From the NCBI GenBank assembly GCA_009760855.2, contig WPIO01000117.1, forward strand, positions 591,001 through 655,000: 64,000 nucleotides of DNA, in the 5' to 3' direction. The notes under the pieces are model-generated. The model was not told the DNA's origin and ran no database searches. It saw nothing but the letters and a program-made list of their open reading frames with translations. Positions 42,700-56,639 of the stretch are shown here, one piece after another. The stretch is from Cristatella mucedo (lineage: Eukaryota > Bryozoa > Phylactolaemata > Cristatellidae). How positions within the stretch are numbered: the stretch's first letter is position 1; every line of letters begins with the position of its first letter. A program made the translations under genes and the position numbers.

Positions 42700-44510
42700 C
42701 GGATGTTCGACGAATTACCACAATCCGCCTCAATCCACCGAAGTCCGCTCTAAATAGGCTAGCAACGACCAGACTTAAGCGTTGCGAGCTCACATTTTGC
42801 TCTGATGTTGTAGTACACGCTCGAATTCATCTGTCCACCAAAGTTTATGTCGCTGCTCAAACGTGCCCGTATGTAAATGAGATTTGACGCCTTACGCCTG
42901 TACCTCAATCCATGGCAATCCACCGAAACCGAGTCTAGTTCCCGTCAAATCCACCACGAATCAGCTGCGAGCAGCTCCAAAAAGTTTGGAATGTAAAACT
43001 ATTCTACACATATAATATATCCAGAACATTTCGGGCGATTCTGCTTACGCGTTCTCATGAAGCCCACTGAAATAAGATTGCAGTGGCCCAGGCCAATACA
43101 GCAATCCACCACAATCCACTGCATTTCACCGTGCAACGACAGAAATCCCGATCAAAAAGCTACTTCTTTTATTGCACATGACAGCACACATTGAGACGAT
43201 TGCATTAAGAAAATTCCACATGTAGTGGCACGGCTGTTCTCGTGCAATCGACTGCAGTAGCCCGGGCCAATACCGCAATCCACTTCAACCCACCGAATCC
43301 ACTGCATCGAAAGTCAAAACACATTGCGCCGAGCTCCGGATTTTATTGCAGATTAAAGTGCACCGTGCTGTGTGCACAACCATGTAAAAATAAAACAAAT
43401 TGCCAACTGAGACTGTGGCAATGGGCGACAGTCGCCTGAAATGACCTGGAAAACTAGCACAATCCACTCTGTTCCACTGCAAATCCTCCTCAAATCGCCA
43501 TTGCAAAACTCTAATCGACATTGCATATAGAACTAGACTCAGTTCAAAGTGCATCCACACAATTTCGCTCCCTAAGGCACACGCGGTCTAATGCAATAAA
43601 TTGCATTCGACTGTAACAACTCTGTCGTATACAGCAATCCAGCTCAATCAGCCGAAATCCGCTGAAATACTCCCAGCACCAACCGGAAATCGTACACTAG
43701 AAGCTCTAATTATGATTGCACGATGCTCTAATCTTCACTTATTTTGTACTCGCATAAATTCACTGTAATTGCCTTGGCCATTCTGTAGCAATGCACTGCA
43801 ATCGACTGCAACAGCCCATGCCAGTACGTCGATGTACTGAAACCCGCCGAAAAACGACCAGAATAGGTACACTTTAAGCTCCAGTAGTGATTTGACGTTG
43901 GTATAATTTTTGGTTGTTGCGTAATCCCACAATTTCACTACAATCGCCTCAATCATTCGGCAGCAATACACTGCAACTGACAACAATGGCAGGAGCCAAT
44001 ACCTTAATTTACAGCAATCTAGTGCAAAATGCCCTGAAATCAGTTTCGCAATGCTCCAATTTGTAATGCCTGTTACAAAGCACACTGGTTAAAGTCAACC
44101 ACATCATTTTAAGCAATTGCGCTCATGCAATCTCGGGCAATGCATGGGAATCTACTGCAACGACTCGGCTCGGCTCGAAGCGGCGATCCACTACAATCCC
44201 TGGCAAGTTGACACTAAATTTGCCTGTGCGAAGTGTCGATTGTCATTGCACTTCACGTTTCTTTGTGCTAAAAGTGAAATCGTATGACTTTCAAGCTGGT
44301 TTGCACTTTAATTGTCAGCAATGCACGGCAATCGATAGCAATGGCTGGAACAAATACCGAAATCCGTGGCAAATCGACGAGAAATCGGCTACACCAAGCT
44401 CCAATTCCCATTTCACGTAGCGTTAATCTCACTACGTGCACACATACTTTCAACTAGCTCTGACCGTTCAATCTTGGGCAATGCATGGCAACAGACGACA
44501 TTATACGTGT
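42700..44510 (+). repeat. Degenerate tandem array, unit about 180 bp, about ten units
   Basis: The word 'ccaatacngcaatccac' or 'caatccaccgaaatcc' recurs near 42718, 42902, 43091, 43265, 43450, 43630, 43819, 43993, 44180 and 44347, a spacing of 167-189 bp. A second word like 'aagctccaattntnattgca' recurs at the same period (about 43157, 43334, 43505, 43702, 43878, 44050, 44236, 44397). Units are strongly diverged from one another. No coding function is evident. Confidence 0.8.
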
Positions 44511-44544
44511 AGCGTAGTTTGATATTCCAAACTTTTTGGAGCTA

Positions 44545-45040
44545 TTCGTAGCCGATTCGTAGATCTGATAGGTATGCTGGAGCCAAAGAATGAGGGGACC
44601 TAAAAGTGAATGACAAAACTTTAAGTCGATGCGTTGCTTTACTGGGAGCCAGTGCAAGTGGGCCACAAGTGGTGTGACGTCGAAGCTGTGACGCTCACGA
44701 CAGGCAAGCCTAATTGCAGAGTTTTGCAATAGCTGTATGCGTCTGCTTACATATAATTGTAAGCCAGCAAGCAGTGATTTACAGAAGTCATGACGGGATA
44801 TCACTAGTTTACGGACCAATTTAAGTGTGGTCTCCCTGTCAAAACAAGCTTGAATTTGAGCAAAACCGTGCAGCTGAAAGTTGGCTGACTTAAGTACGGA
44901 ACTGATGTGGTCGTCTAGTGAAAGGTTACGCTGGAACGGGACACACAGTGATCGTTCAGATTCGACAGGAGATATGCCGGAAGAGACTATTGTGCGCTTT
45001 AACCTTTCCGATTTCTGAATCACACTTGGTTTGCTTAGTG
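44545..45040 (-). mobile_element. L2-A internal fragment
   Basis: Minus-strand open frame of 219 codons (44454-45113) containing 'KPSVIQKSERL', '[18 protein letters not shown]' and 'LHWLPVKQRIDLKF'. It has no tail at its 3' side and ends at the satellite-like array. Confidence 0.75.
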
Positions 45041-45167
45041 GTATTGGGCCTTGAGCTGTTGATCGCCAAGGTAAGTAATCACAACGGTTATTCGATAATC
45101 CATGAGCAAACACGTTACGCTTGTACTGTATATATGTGTTTATATATATGCATATTTGTATAACGAT

Positions 45168-45252
45168 AATAATAATAATAATGATGCACTGGATAATGCG
45201 CCCTCAAAGAACTCAATCTCTTTCTAGGCGCTTAACATTTGCTGCCAAGGGA
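45168..45252 (-). mobile_element. L2-A tail-only fragment
   Basis: (TAA)n, 'gcactggataatgcgccctc', 'tttctaggcgcttaacattt'. Separate from the preceding fragment because it lies on that fragment's 5' side. Confidence 0.8.
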
Positions 45253-45344
45253 TACGCCTTAAAAAATGATTTAGTTACTTGAGGGTGCCATTCAAATGCA
45301 TACAATACACAATTAGAGTAGTTATTAGTGCTCTAATGAGAATA

Positions 45345-45712
45345 CCGCTGCCTGTGGTTCTATTCCTTCGCTTGAAGACCGTTGGCGACAGAAGCTTTAG
45401 CTCTGCTGGTCCTAGACTGTGGAACTCGCTTCCACTATTCTTACGCAACGACAACTACTCTCCTGCTGCCGACTATGGCTCATACTTTTCAGTGGTCCTG
45501 AGCTGCTAATTGCAGCTACTTACTACCTCAACTGCTCTCCCGACTCTGCTATGCTTCCCACTTTCTCTTCGTTGCCTTAGATGAAGTCTGTTGGCTACTG
45601 AATGTGCACCGAAAGCCGCTTAGGCTGTCTGTGCGCTATGCAAAACTCTCCTGCGTAAAATCCACATAGTCTTTATGGCTTTTCAGAGTTGCAGACGGAG
45701 ATACATTACGTT
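45345..45712 (+). mobile_element. L2-B 3' fragment
   Basis: Encodes '[20 protein letters not shown]' and continues to the terminal 'gagatacattacgtt'. A stop interrupts the frame near 45507. Confidence 0.85.
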
Positions 45713-46111
45713 AGCGATAGCCGCACGGCGGACCTGTGGGGATACACTTTAGCCATTAGTTAACCCAGGGTCTGACCTCGCACTCCTGATTTCCGGTACC
45801 AAGATAAATACAGCCGATCCATTCACATCCATTACGCTCCTCCGGCCGCTGGCCTATTGGCGGCCCACCGCCCCCGGCTTTCGTTCTCCGCACTTGGCGC
45901 TCCTTGCACTGTAGCCTATACCGCCAACACGAAATGGTGTGACATGCAATGACGCGCAGTGTAGCAACTACCAGTTGCATATTTTGTGGCTCGTTTCCGC
46001 CGCCTTAGGAGCATCCGTGCTAGGAACATCCGCACTCTCGTGTGGGCGTTCAGCTGGGCGCATGCCTAATTGGCTGCAAAGTGTCCTTGTAACGATATTC
46101 GCTTCCTGCAG
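45713..46111 (+). promoter_or_regulatory. Probable COMMD4 promoter, 5' UTR and first-exon region
   Basis: CpG-rich, GC-rich stretch just upstream of the first recognised COMMD4 exon, as expected for a housekeeping promoter. No TATA box is obvious. It must contain the initiator ATG, because the exon at 46112 starts at codon 2. Confidence 0.5.
45934..45936 (+). CDS. COMMD4: Candidate COMMD4 initiator exon (ATG followed by donor GTGTGA)
   Basis: In the family the protein starts Met-Arg-Phe-Arg-Phe-Cys. The exon at 46112 opens exactly at Arg2 after a 'ctgcag' acceptor, so the first coding exon should end in ATG|GT. 'cgaaATGgtgtga' is the only good match in the CpG-rich region. The donor is weak, so this is a hypothesis. 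Confidence 0.35.
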
Positions 46112-46183
46112 CGCTTTAGATTCTGCGGCGACCTGGACTGCCCGGACTGGGTGCTTGCCGAAATGGGCATTCTCTCGAAAATG
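46112..46183 (+). CDS. COMMD4: COMMD4 exon, residues 2-25
   Basis: Acceptor 'cttcctgcag', donor 'GTAAGT'. 24 codons from '[20 protein letters not shown]' to Met25, almost identical to vertebrate COMMD4. Phase 0 at both ends. Confidence 0.96.
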
Positions 46184-49100
46184 GTAAGTCGAGCCGTGGC
46201 GGCTCGGGCGTGCAGTAGAACAGCCGTCCGACGTGCCACAGGATGCTCCCCCTGTGCGGCGCTCGCGTGTTTGTGCGTCATCTACTGCTTTGCTTGTGTG
46301 TCTCCGCGCGAGCCTTTAGCGGACTCATAGTGGACGGGTCTAGCCGATAGCACTGCGTCCCGCTTTTAAGGTAACTTAGGCCAATTTAGGTAACTGTAGC
46401 TGCCCGAGTTCGATGTTATTGATAAGAGAAAGACGCTCTGTATAGCCGCCGAGCAGCTCTGCTTTTCGGGCCTTTCCAGCTGTCGGTGAGAACGCTTTCC
46501 CAATTTCTCATTGGAAATCTTTACTACCTTTCCCACGACTCCTCAAAGGTTGTGTTGCAAACGGTTAGCGTCTTCGGAAAATCATCAATTGCAAAATAGA
46601 ACTCCGCCCAGGGGTGGAAATAACGCTCAATACACTCCGAAATTAACTTACTTGCTTAAATTACACTGTTTGTTACAGTTACGGTTCTACTACGACCTCA
46701 AAACTGTAACTGGCTTGGTTTTGGTTGCTCACCGTTCCATCCCTGCGATATATATATAATTATATATACTTCATTTATATAGCGCCCCAAGAGAACTTAA
46801 TCTCTATTCAGGCGCTTCACATATGCCTCGGGGCTCGAGCCCACGACCTCAGTCAGACCTTGCTCGGCGATGACAACATCCCCACTAGAATGCTGTTCCC
46901 CGATTCCTGGCTGCACCTCAATGTCTACATTTAAGCAGGTCACTAGTGATCTAGTCCTAAAGTTCGTATCCCAATCAAAGAAGTCAACAAATTTTCTGGA
47001 CCCTATTCCCACTGTCCTGCTCCTACGTTGCATTGATCTGCTGCTGCCGTGCATAACTAACATCATTTATATGTCATTAGCCTCAGGTCATGCCCCAACA
47101 CCTTTCAAAAAAGCTGTAGTCAGGCCACTTCTCAAAAAAGTGACACTAGACCAAGAGAATTTAAGCAACTACCGCCCAGTTTCCCTTCTACCATTCCTAT
47201 AAAAGATATTGAAACGAGTCGTCGAGGACCAGCTAAACTCATATATCGAAACTTCAAACCTTGCTAGTAAGTTCCGGTCTGGCTTTGGAGCTAATCACTC
47301 CACAGAATCAGCATTGCTCAGGGTGTACAACGACCTACTTAGGAATGCAGACGTGGGTAGAGTGTCTCTGCTTGTTTTGCTCGATCTTTCGGCAGCTTTT
47401 GATACTATCGATCATCAAATCCTTTTCGAGCACCTCTCATCTCGCCTGGGCATCACTGGCACTGCTCTGCAATGGTTCAGGTCATATCTCAGTGGGAGAC
47501 TCCAGAGTATTGACGTGAATAGACAAAGATCATCTGAAGCAGCTCTGAAATATGGAGTACCTCAGGGCTCCGTGCTAGGTCCGGTTCTTTTCACAGTTTA
47601 TACTCTCCCTCTTGCTGATGTGATTGCCAAACACAATCTAGGCTTTCACTTCTATGCGGATGACACTCAGTTGTACGTTTGCTTTGATCCCTCCCAGCCT
47701 TCGAGCACCTCCAATTCTCCCAACACACTTGCTGCATGTATTGATGACATCCGCACATGGATGGCAGCAAATTTTCTAAAACTAAAAGATGATAAAACTA
47801 ACTTACTAGTTATGGGCAAACCCAGTGTGATTCACAAATTGGATGCCACTCAAAATTTGCCAGTTGAATCAGCTCGAAATCAAGGTGTCATATTCCAAAG
47901 CGACCTCTCGTTAGACGACCATATCAGCTCCACAGTCAAATCTGCCTGTTTTCAGCTTCATGACATTGCTAAAATTCGGGCTTGTTTAGATAAGGATACA
48001 ACGTTCAAGTTGGTCCATGCATTCGTGACATCCCGTCTCGACTTCTGCAACTCACTACTTACTGGCCTACCAGCATGTGCGATCAGGCGATTGCAGCTGG
48101 TGCAAAACTCTGCAGCTAGGCTTGGCTGTCGTGAGTGTTGCAGTTGCCACATCACACCACTTCACGCCGACCTGCACTGGCTACCTGTCAAGGAACTGAT
48201 TGACTTCAAGGTTTTGTTGCTCACTTTTAGGTCACTTCATTCTTTGGGTCCAGCCTGTCTCTCAGATCTTCTTCCACACCAGGCCAAGCATCGTACCACC
48301 CTCTTTTCGGAATCCAATAGTCTACCAATTCCTCGTGCAAACCTCAAATCCTTTGGAGACCGTGCATTTGGTTCGTATGCTCGCTCTGCCTGGAACTCCC
48401 TTCCGACTTCCGTCAGAACATCCCCTGACTTGACCACATTAAAAAAGAAATTACTAAATTATTTTACGTGTGGACTATTGGCCTGTGTATCGGAGCACCC
48501 TAGTACAGCTAGTACTTAGCCCACTGCCAGGTGCAGCTACTTGACCATTCCTTGATTATGGGCAATAACCTTTTACCAAAGAAAATCAGGTGTTGTGAAG
48601 CCAAGCCAATCAGAGTGTGCTGTCCACTGATTTTCTATAATAATTTATTTAAATATACAATAATCATAATATACTTGGTATGTCTTATGTCTTATTTTCT
48701 CTTATTCTTCTAATATTTTGTCTAGTATATTGAGTAATATGAGTGTAATGGTGACTAAAAGGGATGTTATTTCTGGTCCATCGGGTTCTAGTGATGTCAA
48801 AAAGCCGTATTTAAAGGGTCTTTAATAGGTTCTTTATGCTCTAACTACAAAACTATTCGATTTAAAAACTGAATCCTGGTTCGTGGAGATTCACTTATTG
48901 TGGTAAAGCCAGGAACTGATTAACCGCTATAAACTAGGATGGTTGCCGGTTGAGCAAAGGATACAGAGCAAAGTTCTTACGCTGACCCACAATGCCTGCC
49001 ATGGCTTGGCTCCTTCGTACCTAGCTGAACTGCTGCATCAGTTTCAGCCTGTTCACGCCCTCAGGTCCTGTGTGGACAATAAATTAGCTGTCCCATTCCT

Positions 49101-52100
49101 CCGCTTAAAGACAGTTGGCGACAGAAGCTTTAGCTCTGCAGGTCCTAGACTGTGGAACTCGCTTCCACAATTCTTACGCAACGACATCTACTCTCCAACT
49201 GCCGACTATGGCACATCTTTTTCAGCGGTCCTAAACTGCTACTTCTATGTTACTCACTACCTCATCTGCTCTCCTGACTCTGCTATGCTTCCCACTTTCT
49301 CTTTGTTGCGTGAGACGAAGTATGTTGGCTACCGAATGCTTACCGAAAGCCGCTTAGGCTGTGAGTGCGCTATACAAAACTCTCCTGCGTAACACCCACC
49401 TGGTCTTTTTGAATTTGTGGAGTTACTGACGGAGATACATTATAAACAAAGGACAGCTATATACCTCTTACGAACCTCAGAACCTTTGGCTTTTAGTTCA
49501 TATGCTCCGAAAACCTGGACTCACTTCCGACTGACGTCACAATCCTTTTGATGATGACATTGAAAAAGAATCTTAAAACATGCTAGTTTGTTAAAGCATT
49601 TCTTGGATCCTTGTTACTTATCCTTTGTGTGCTTATCTTGTTGACACTGCCTGCTGCTACCATATCTATATGTTGACCTTGTGCATGTCTCATTCAACAA
49701 TGTCATGCTTGATGACGTTGCGAATGTGACCACTAATCATTTAGTCATGTTTTCTGTACAGCTTATGTGTTGAGTGCCTATGAAGATATTCAGCTCTCCA
49801 AGGGTGCTATACAAATGTATTATTATTATTATTATTATTAAAATGTCTATATACATATTTATATAACACGTTTTGAGAAAACTCATTGGTTTACGTTTTA
49901 TGGTTTAGTATGTGAGGGTTTATGGTTCATGTTTTAAAGTTTGTGGCTGCTGGTAATACAGTGGCTACCTACCACGATGTAGTCAGTAGTATGGGCACCC
50001 TCCCACTTTGGGTAAACATGTTTTTTTATTAATTTGCATCGCAAATGTCATTAATTACTCCACAAATCAGCCGAAAGATGCTGACATTAATGCCCTTTCA
50101 TATTGTGGAGCATCATTGTATTTGCAACCTCTTACTTGGAATGACAAAAATTACTCATTCTCTTGCAGATTAAGCCATTACAATCAGATAGGATGCAAGT
50201 TTAAAATACCCTATTGCATTGTCGTAACCAAGCTGAACAGTTTTACCGCCCGAGTGTGGTATTGGACTATAATAGTTGTCGGGTTCCTTTTACTCAGCAC
50301 CTCATTTCACTGATTCAAGCCTCAATGCGTTTTTCGCCCTTACTTTTGTTGATTTAAAACCGCGTGCAATTACTATACATGCCAGGCAGGTAATTGAAGC
50401 CTCAGCTAACCCAGCACATCACCATATTTTTAACTTCTTTCATTTGTTGGCCGCTTTTTAGCCAATCCTGCCTCAGCTCAGGTTTTCTCAATGTTTCATA
50501 AGATGGGTGTTTTCTCCAAGCTTTCCTGAAAGGCCACTGACGTCCCAGTATTTTGAAACCTTTGCTAGATGGTGAGGTTCTCACTATTATGCATAGCTTC
50601 TATTTCGGTCACACATTTTTTGAAAATATTGACCGAAACATATCGAACGTTGTCTTTAGGGAGTAGTTGTCTGTTTGGATGTGAATGCCGTCACCTTATT
50701 GGAGCCACTTTTACGTAATGACTTGAAGCATCTTAGCATTTAACCTCATTTGCTTATCGGCAGCACACGAAACCATCGATCGTTTGATACGTTTGATCTG
50801 AGTGGTTGAGAAAAGCATTAGTCGTGGGCTTGATTGATGCGGATCTAACTTAGTTCGCTCTCTGGCTTAGTCGTGGCTTTACTCGTATGCGGCAGTCAGT
50901 TCTCATCTAGCCTACTTGTCTTTTAGTGCTCCACGCTCGTCGGCTCTATTTTCTCTTGCTATTTTTGTGCAACACCTCCCGAGCAGATCATATCGAGGTC
51001 GTATACTATGGCTGTCGCTCATATGCTAATTCCCGAAGCTTCATCCATCTATCAAACCCTCAGCGTGTGGCTATGATTAAAACTTATGTCGTGTCTATAA
51101 TTAGATCTTGCTAGTGAACCACCGTTTTTGTGGATGCACTACTAAACTCCTAACTGGAATCGGGGACTTCTTGTTGATTGCAAGTGTAGCATTGAGACTA
51201 GCCTCTATATCACATTCTGTAACTTGAAATAGCCACGAAGTTTAAATGTGGAGGTAGCAGCATAGCATGGCTGGAAAAGATGTGACACTGTCGTTAACCG
51301 GAGAGAAGTTGGTGTTGCATGCGAAAAGTGGCTGTCGGTTTCCCTGACTTTCTAGACCCGCCACCTCTTGAAGCAAAAATTTCTGTTTCCTCAGCCTTTA
51401 GGTGAAGGGATGTAGCTCTCTATTCTCCATGACCTCTTCATGGGTACCGTTGCCTTTGACCGTTGGATTCGCAAGACTGCTTTTCATTAGTCACGATGCT
51501 TCATCCTCCTTACGATTAGAGACTATGTTAAGGCCTGTAGTTGCAATATCAACTGCTGAGTCATTAACTAACTCATTAACTGTCCTTTGCTTGCTCTACT
51601 TGTATACCTTCACCAGAGTTAGCTTTCAATGATGCCAATATATTTACTTGCTGGCCGAGCTTTGCAGCAATATCCAAAGTCAGCAGCCGGTTTAAAACAT
51701 CTTTTTCGTAAACCAGCCACTGCCGGTTCATGTATACAGCAGCAGACGAATTCTAATTGTTTTACCGCCACTTACTGTGGGAAATATAGAACGGCCCATT
51801 GCTGCTGCAGGGCTAGGTCGTGCGAACTGGGTTCTGAAGTACATGCACTTTGTCCCTGGGCTATGACCCCCAGGGGCGTGAAGCTCGCTGCTGCTGCTGC
51901 ATGCCGGATTCGGCCAGTCGCCAGCTGGGCAGGGCAGGCTACTGATAGGCTACTTTCGATGCCTTAGTCACTCATAGGTCAGAACCATAGTCTGTCACTA
52001 GAGATCCAGCTGGCAGGCAGTAGCCATGTAATCAGCTTGATGACTTCCATCGTCCTCTCAGTAACAACAGCGCAGGTGCATAGAAAAAAATCCTCACAAC

Positions 52101-55100
52101 CTGTCTGAGCAGAGAGCATACTTTGCTGCTTTCTATTGATCTTTCTGTTGATCGTTCTGTTGCTCCTCCGGGAGAGTTTCCCTCCCTGTGCATGCCTGCT
52201 GTGACGTCACCTGCAGCTGCACCGTTCGCAATCGTCTCTTGCCTTGAGCCCTGCAGCTAGTGGTGGCTTTGATTTGGCATTCGTCTGAATCGGCTTTTTT
52301 GCCTGTTCATCACTCCTTGTGTACATGTGCTTTTGCATGTTCTTGTAGACATCGATCAAGCTGAAGCTGTTCGGTGCACAGGTCATGCAGGAGTTGCTCG
52401 GTCACAGCATGGATGTGAGTCAATCGCTTTGGTCAGCACTGAGTGTTGTTTATTTGGCCTGGCATCCGTTGCGGCTTCACTCTTTTCTCGTGTCAGAAAC
52501 GTGTGTCTGCTTGTGCCCTGTTTTGCTTGTGACATGTGCAGCCACCAGCTCAAGCAATGGCCTATAGGTGCAAAGGCATTGATGCAGGTTGCAAAATGCT
52601 GTCCATATTTTAACGAGATTATGTGGCTACAGCTTTTTCCAAGCAGCAGGCTCTTGTCAGGTAACCAGGGGCATATTTACTCTAGTTGTTGAAAGGTAGC
52701 AGGTGATGAGAGCTCTTGGGACAGACTAAAAAGGGCTAGTGGTTTTCGTAGTCTGAAAGGCAAATTTAGCAATGAGTTCAATAGAAACAGACTTGATAGA
52801 TGGTGAGAGTGGGTATGATGCCACCCATGCACAGATTCATCTATCAGTGGCTGTATTGTGTGCAAGGCATGTGTATAGCTGCTCTCTGGGCCATAGGGAG
52901 GCCGTAGGTTTTTACCCACTCTGCAAAGTGCCTAATTTCAATGGCTGCAAGCAGCTTTCTGGCTCAGGGATTCCTTAGTCAGGGAAATGATGAATGGCGC
53001 CGTGTGGTGTCATATAGGAATGGTGACGATAAGATACAACCACAGAAATACATCCTATCAAGCAATTATAGGGTTTAACTCCACCATTTTATAAAATTTA
53101 GGTGTCTTTCAGAATGAAAGCCTGACCATTAACACTTGGCCTTTGTTTAATGCACAATGGTATATACAAATACCGTTTAACCTGTTTTCACTTCTGGTTC
53201 TGGTCAGTCAAGTACAAACTGTTGCAGCTGCAGCTTGACATAGACTGACGATCACAGTGATTCGTTCACTAAAGGTGTTCTTCCTTTGCAACAAATGTAA
53301 AGTGCCTAGAAAGAGATTGGATTCTCTGAGGGTGCTGTAACAAATGTATTATTATTATTAAATGTATTATTATTGTTCTCATCCTTATCAAATAGGGCTA
53401 CACCAATATAAAGCTCGTTTGCAGCAAATGTAAAGCACCTAGAAAGTTATCTGAGGGTACCTTATCAAGTGTTATTATTATTATTTTTATTATAGCTTGA
53501 GTGCTTGATTACAGGAAAGATTGTGCTAGGCATAATAGGCAGGTACTCTAGGATGAACTCGAAGGCCGGCAGGTGTGCCAGACCAATAGAACAAGGCAAA
53601 GAGCTGCGGGGGGGGGGGGGGGGGGGGGGGTTCGGGCGTCTGCTGGAGATGTAGCATTATGCGGTAGGAAGACCGGACAGGCAGACCTATTAAATCACTG
53701 TAATCTGCTTCAGTTACCCAAATTAGCAGATAATAGTGTACCCTCGACTTGCAGAGGAAACCGTTTCCTGACGAGCGGCCAAGAAAGCATCCTGGCTGAG
53801 TAATCAGCTTAAAGCTGAAAGGGTGCCAAAACACCAGTACAACGAGACGTCTGAAGATTGGTGCTTGATTTGCTGGATTGACAAAAATAGATTTCGACTC
53901 TTCTTTAACAACAAACGTTAGGTTTACGAATGCCAAAGAAAAGGGTAGGAATACCGAGTTGACTGCCTATGGTCGGATAATTGCTTGGTGCTCTTTTTTG
54001 ACATGCCTGTATTAAAGCACTACTTTGCTTTCCTAGTCTAATGAACCAGAACGTTATTATCAACTTTCTGCAAAAGATGGCATCCATTAAGCCTGCCGAC
54101 CTTTGGACAACAGCTTTATTTATCTTCAGAATGATGACCTTGAACTTACTGCAACACAGCTAATCAGTTTTACCCCACATTTCTTGTTTGATCGAGTGGT
54201 TAAGCTGCTCGCCCTGACCAAGGTCTGGCTCAGGTCGTGGGTTCGAGCCCGGAGGCATAGTAAAGCATCTTAATAGAGATTAAGTTCTCTTACAGTGCCA
54301 TGCAAATGAGTTATGTTTCTTACTTATTTCTGTTCAAATCATGGATTGGCCAAATCATTTACTAGACTTTAATTCCATAAAGCATCGATGAAATGCAATC
54401 CAGCTACTAATTTTTACAATGTATTTGAGCAACTGCAAAGGCGTTGCAAGAATACGTTGCATTAATCTATTCAGGGGCTGCCGGTTTCAATGCTCGACCT
54501 GGTACAGGAGACCCTCAAAAATAAAGGGGTCTATTCTTAACTACATGAGTAACGTGATGACCTTATACTTTTGAGTATTTAATATAAAAAAAATACGTCC
54601 ACACCTGAAGTGTTATGGGTGTTGGACAATTGTAATGCAAAAAGCCGACCTATTAGCTAGTTTATTAGCTGAACTGCTGCATCAGTTTCAGCCTGTTCGC
54701 ACCCTTAGGTCCTGTGTGGACAATAAATTAGCTGTCCCATTCCTCCGCTTAAAGGCAGTTGGCGACAGAAGCTTTAGCTCTGCAGGTCCTAGATTGTGGA
54801 ACTCGCTTCCACAATTCTTACGCAACGACATCTACTCTCCAACTGCCGACTATGGCACATCTTTTTCAGCGGTCCTGAACTGCTACTTCTATGCTACTCA
54901 CTACCTCAACTGCTCTCCTGACTCTGCTATGCTTCCCACTTTCTCTTTGTTGCGTGAGACGGAGTATGTTGGCTACCGAATTCGTACCGAAGGCCGCTTA
55001 GGCTGTGAGTGCGCTATGCAAAACTCTCCTGCGTAACACCCACATGGTCTTTTTGACTTTGTGGAGTTACTGACGGAGATACATTACATTACATTGTGAT

Positions 55101-56577
55101 ACCTAAAGTGGTGCACTGTGTGCCCGGTCTGGGTAAAAAAAAGTTTAATGGACATGTCAAGGGCAGCTGGTCATTTGCTTGTCATTTTCGTTACAAGTCC
55201 TATCGTCCTTTTCCCAAGGCGATTTCTGAACTTTCAATGCTAAAGATCATTGTGCTTTTTCATCAAAGCTCATCGACTCAGTTTTGTTGTTATAGGCTGA
55301 TATTCGTCTGTAAGCTATCTAGAAACCTTTTGAGCTTCACCAAATGCACTGGAGCAGTATGCGCTACCTGATCAATGTTCGATGCTTTAGCTCGGAGTAT
55401 TGCCGTGTGCTTAGTGCAGTTGCTTAGGCATCGGTTTAAGGTCAGGAATTAACCGCCTCTGTTCCTTTTGCAATTGTGAACCTTTTATTTTTCAGTACGA
55501 AAAAATAAACAAGCTCACAGCCGATGCAAAGTTTGGTAATTCACAGCCATTGTTTTCATGCCTTGCCTTCAATCTTTTGAAATCTTCTTGTCTCGTCTTG
55601 GTTTTCGAAATGTTGCATTGGCGCATGGCCACAGTTTTGCTCTTCGACGACCAGTGTTTTCATTTTGCAGAGCAAAGTGACATCAAAGCTGCCGTTGCCG
55701 TCCTTTCTTTCATCTTGTCCAGTGCTGCCAAGTACTTTGTTGATGAGAACTCGTTGTCCAACGAGCTACAGCAGCTGGGCCTCCCCAAAGGTAAGTAGCA
55801 GTTGTATGGTTTTAGATAATGCAAGGTCGAGATTTGCATATGACTTTATACGATATGTGGTCAAAAAATACAATGGCGTTGTCACTGCTATGTCTACAGA
55901 TTTGAAGTGGTTATTTAGTGCTTGAAGAAGCAAAGCACTGTTTGTCTTTGTGGTTGGATTGATTGAAGCTTTATGTAGCCCTTTAACCAAAGAGATAATG
56001 TTGCTATGTGGAAACACATGCGTGTCACCTCATTCATGAGAGTTTTACCGAGGGCTTTTATAGCCAGAAGTGATCATGGAAATTGATACCCCCAAAGTAG
56101 ACATATCAACTTGCTATTTTGACAGATAAGTCGTGATTATTTATGGGACCCAGTGTTAATATCCAATAGCCGAGTGATCTGCATCGCTCTGCTTAGCTAC
56201 TTGTCTCTGCTTATTTGTATGGATAGTTTGGTTAATCTTGGGAGCAGTATGTCATTTCACTGTGTTTTATGTGTTGAATGCATTACCAAGCAATGCTATA
56301 CACGAATTAGCAAGCTTTCTAGATATGAAACTAGTATATATGATCTTTCTGATGCTATAAGTTAACTGGCAATCAGTGTGCCTTACAGAGATTAAAGCAT
56401 GCAGCATTTTTGAGGCAGCAAAATACCATAGCTCGACATGCTAAAGCTTACCACCCAAATGACAGTGGAAGTGGTGAGCCAACTGGGGTGCTTGACCACC
56501 TGACAAATGCTGCTGCAAGTAGGTCTGAACTCTTTGCTTGACTGTATCACTTCTAAAAGAATGCACAACATAAAAGT

Positions 56578-56639
<62 letters not shown>

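Noticed and set aside
42700-44510. CRISPR-like array
   Set aside because: The host is eukaryotic, the units are about 180 bp and diverged, and there is no short exact repeat with spacers.
50008-50313. 101-codon ORF starting with a hydrophobic segment
   Set aside because: No ATG at its start, no homology recognised, and it lies inside a COMMD4 intron in AT-rich sequence.
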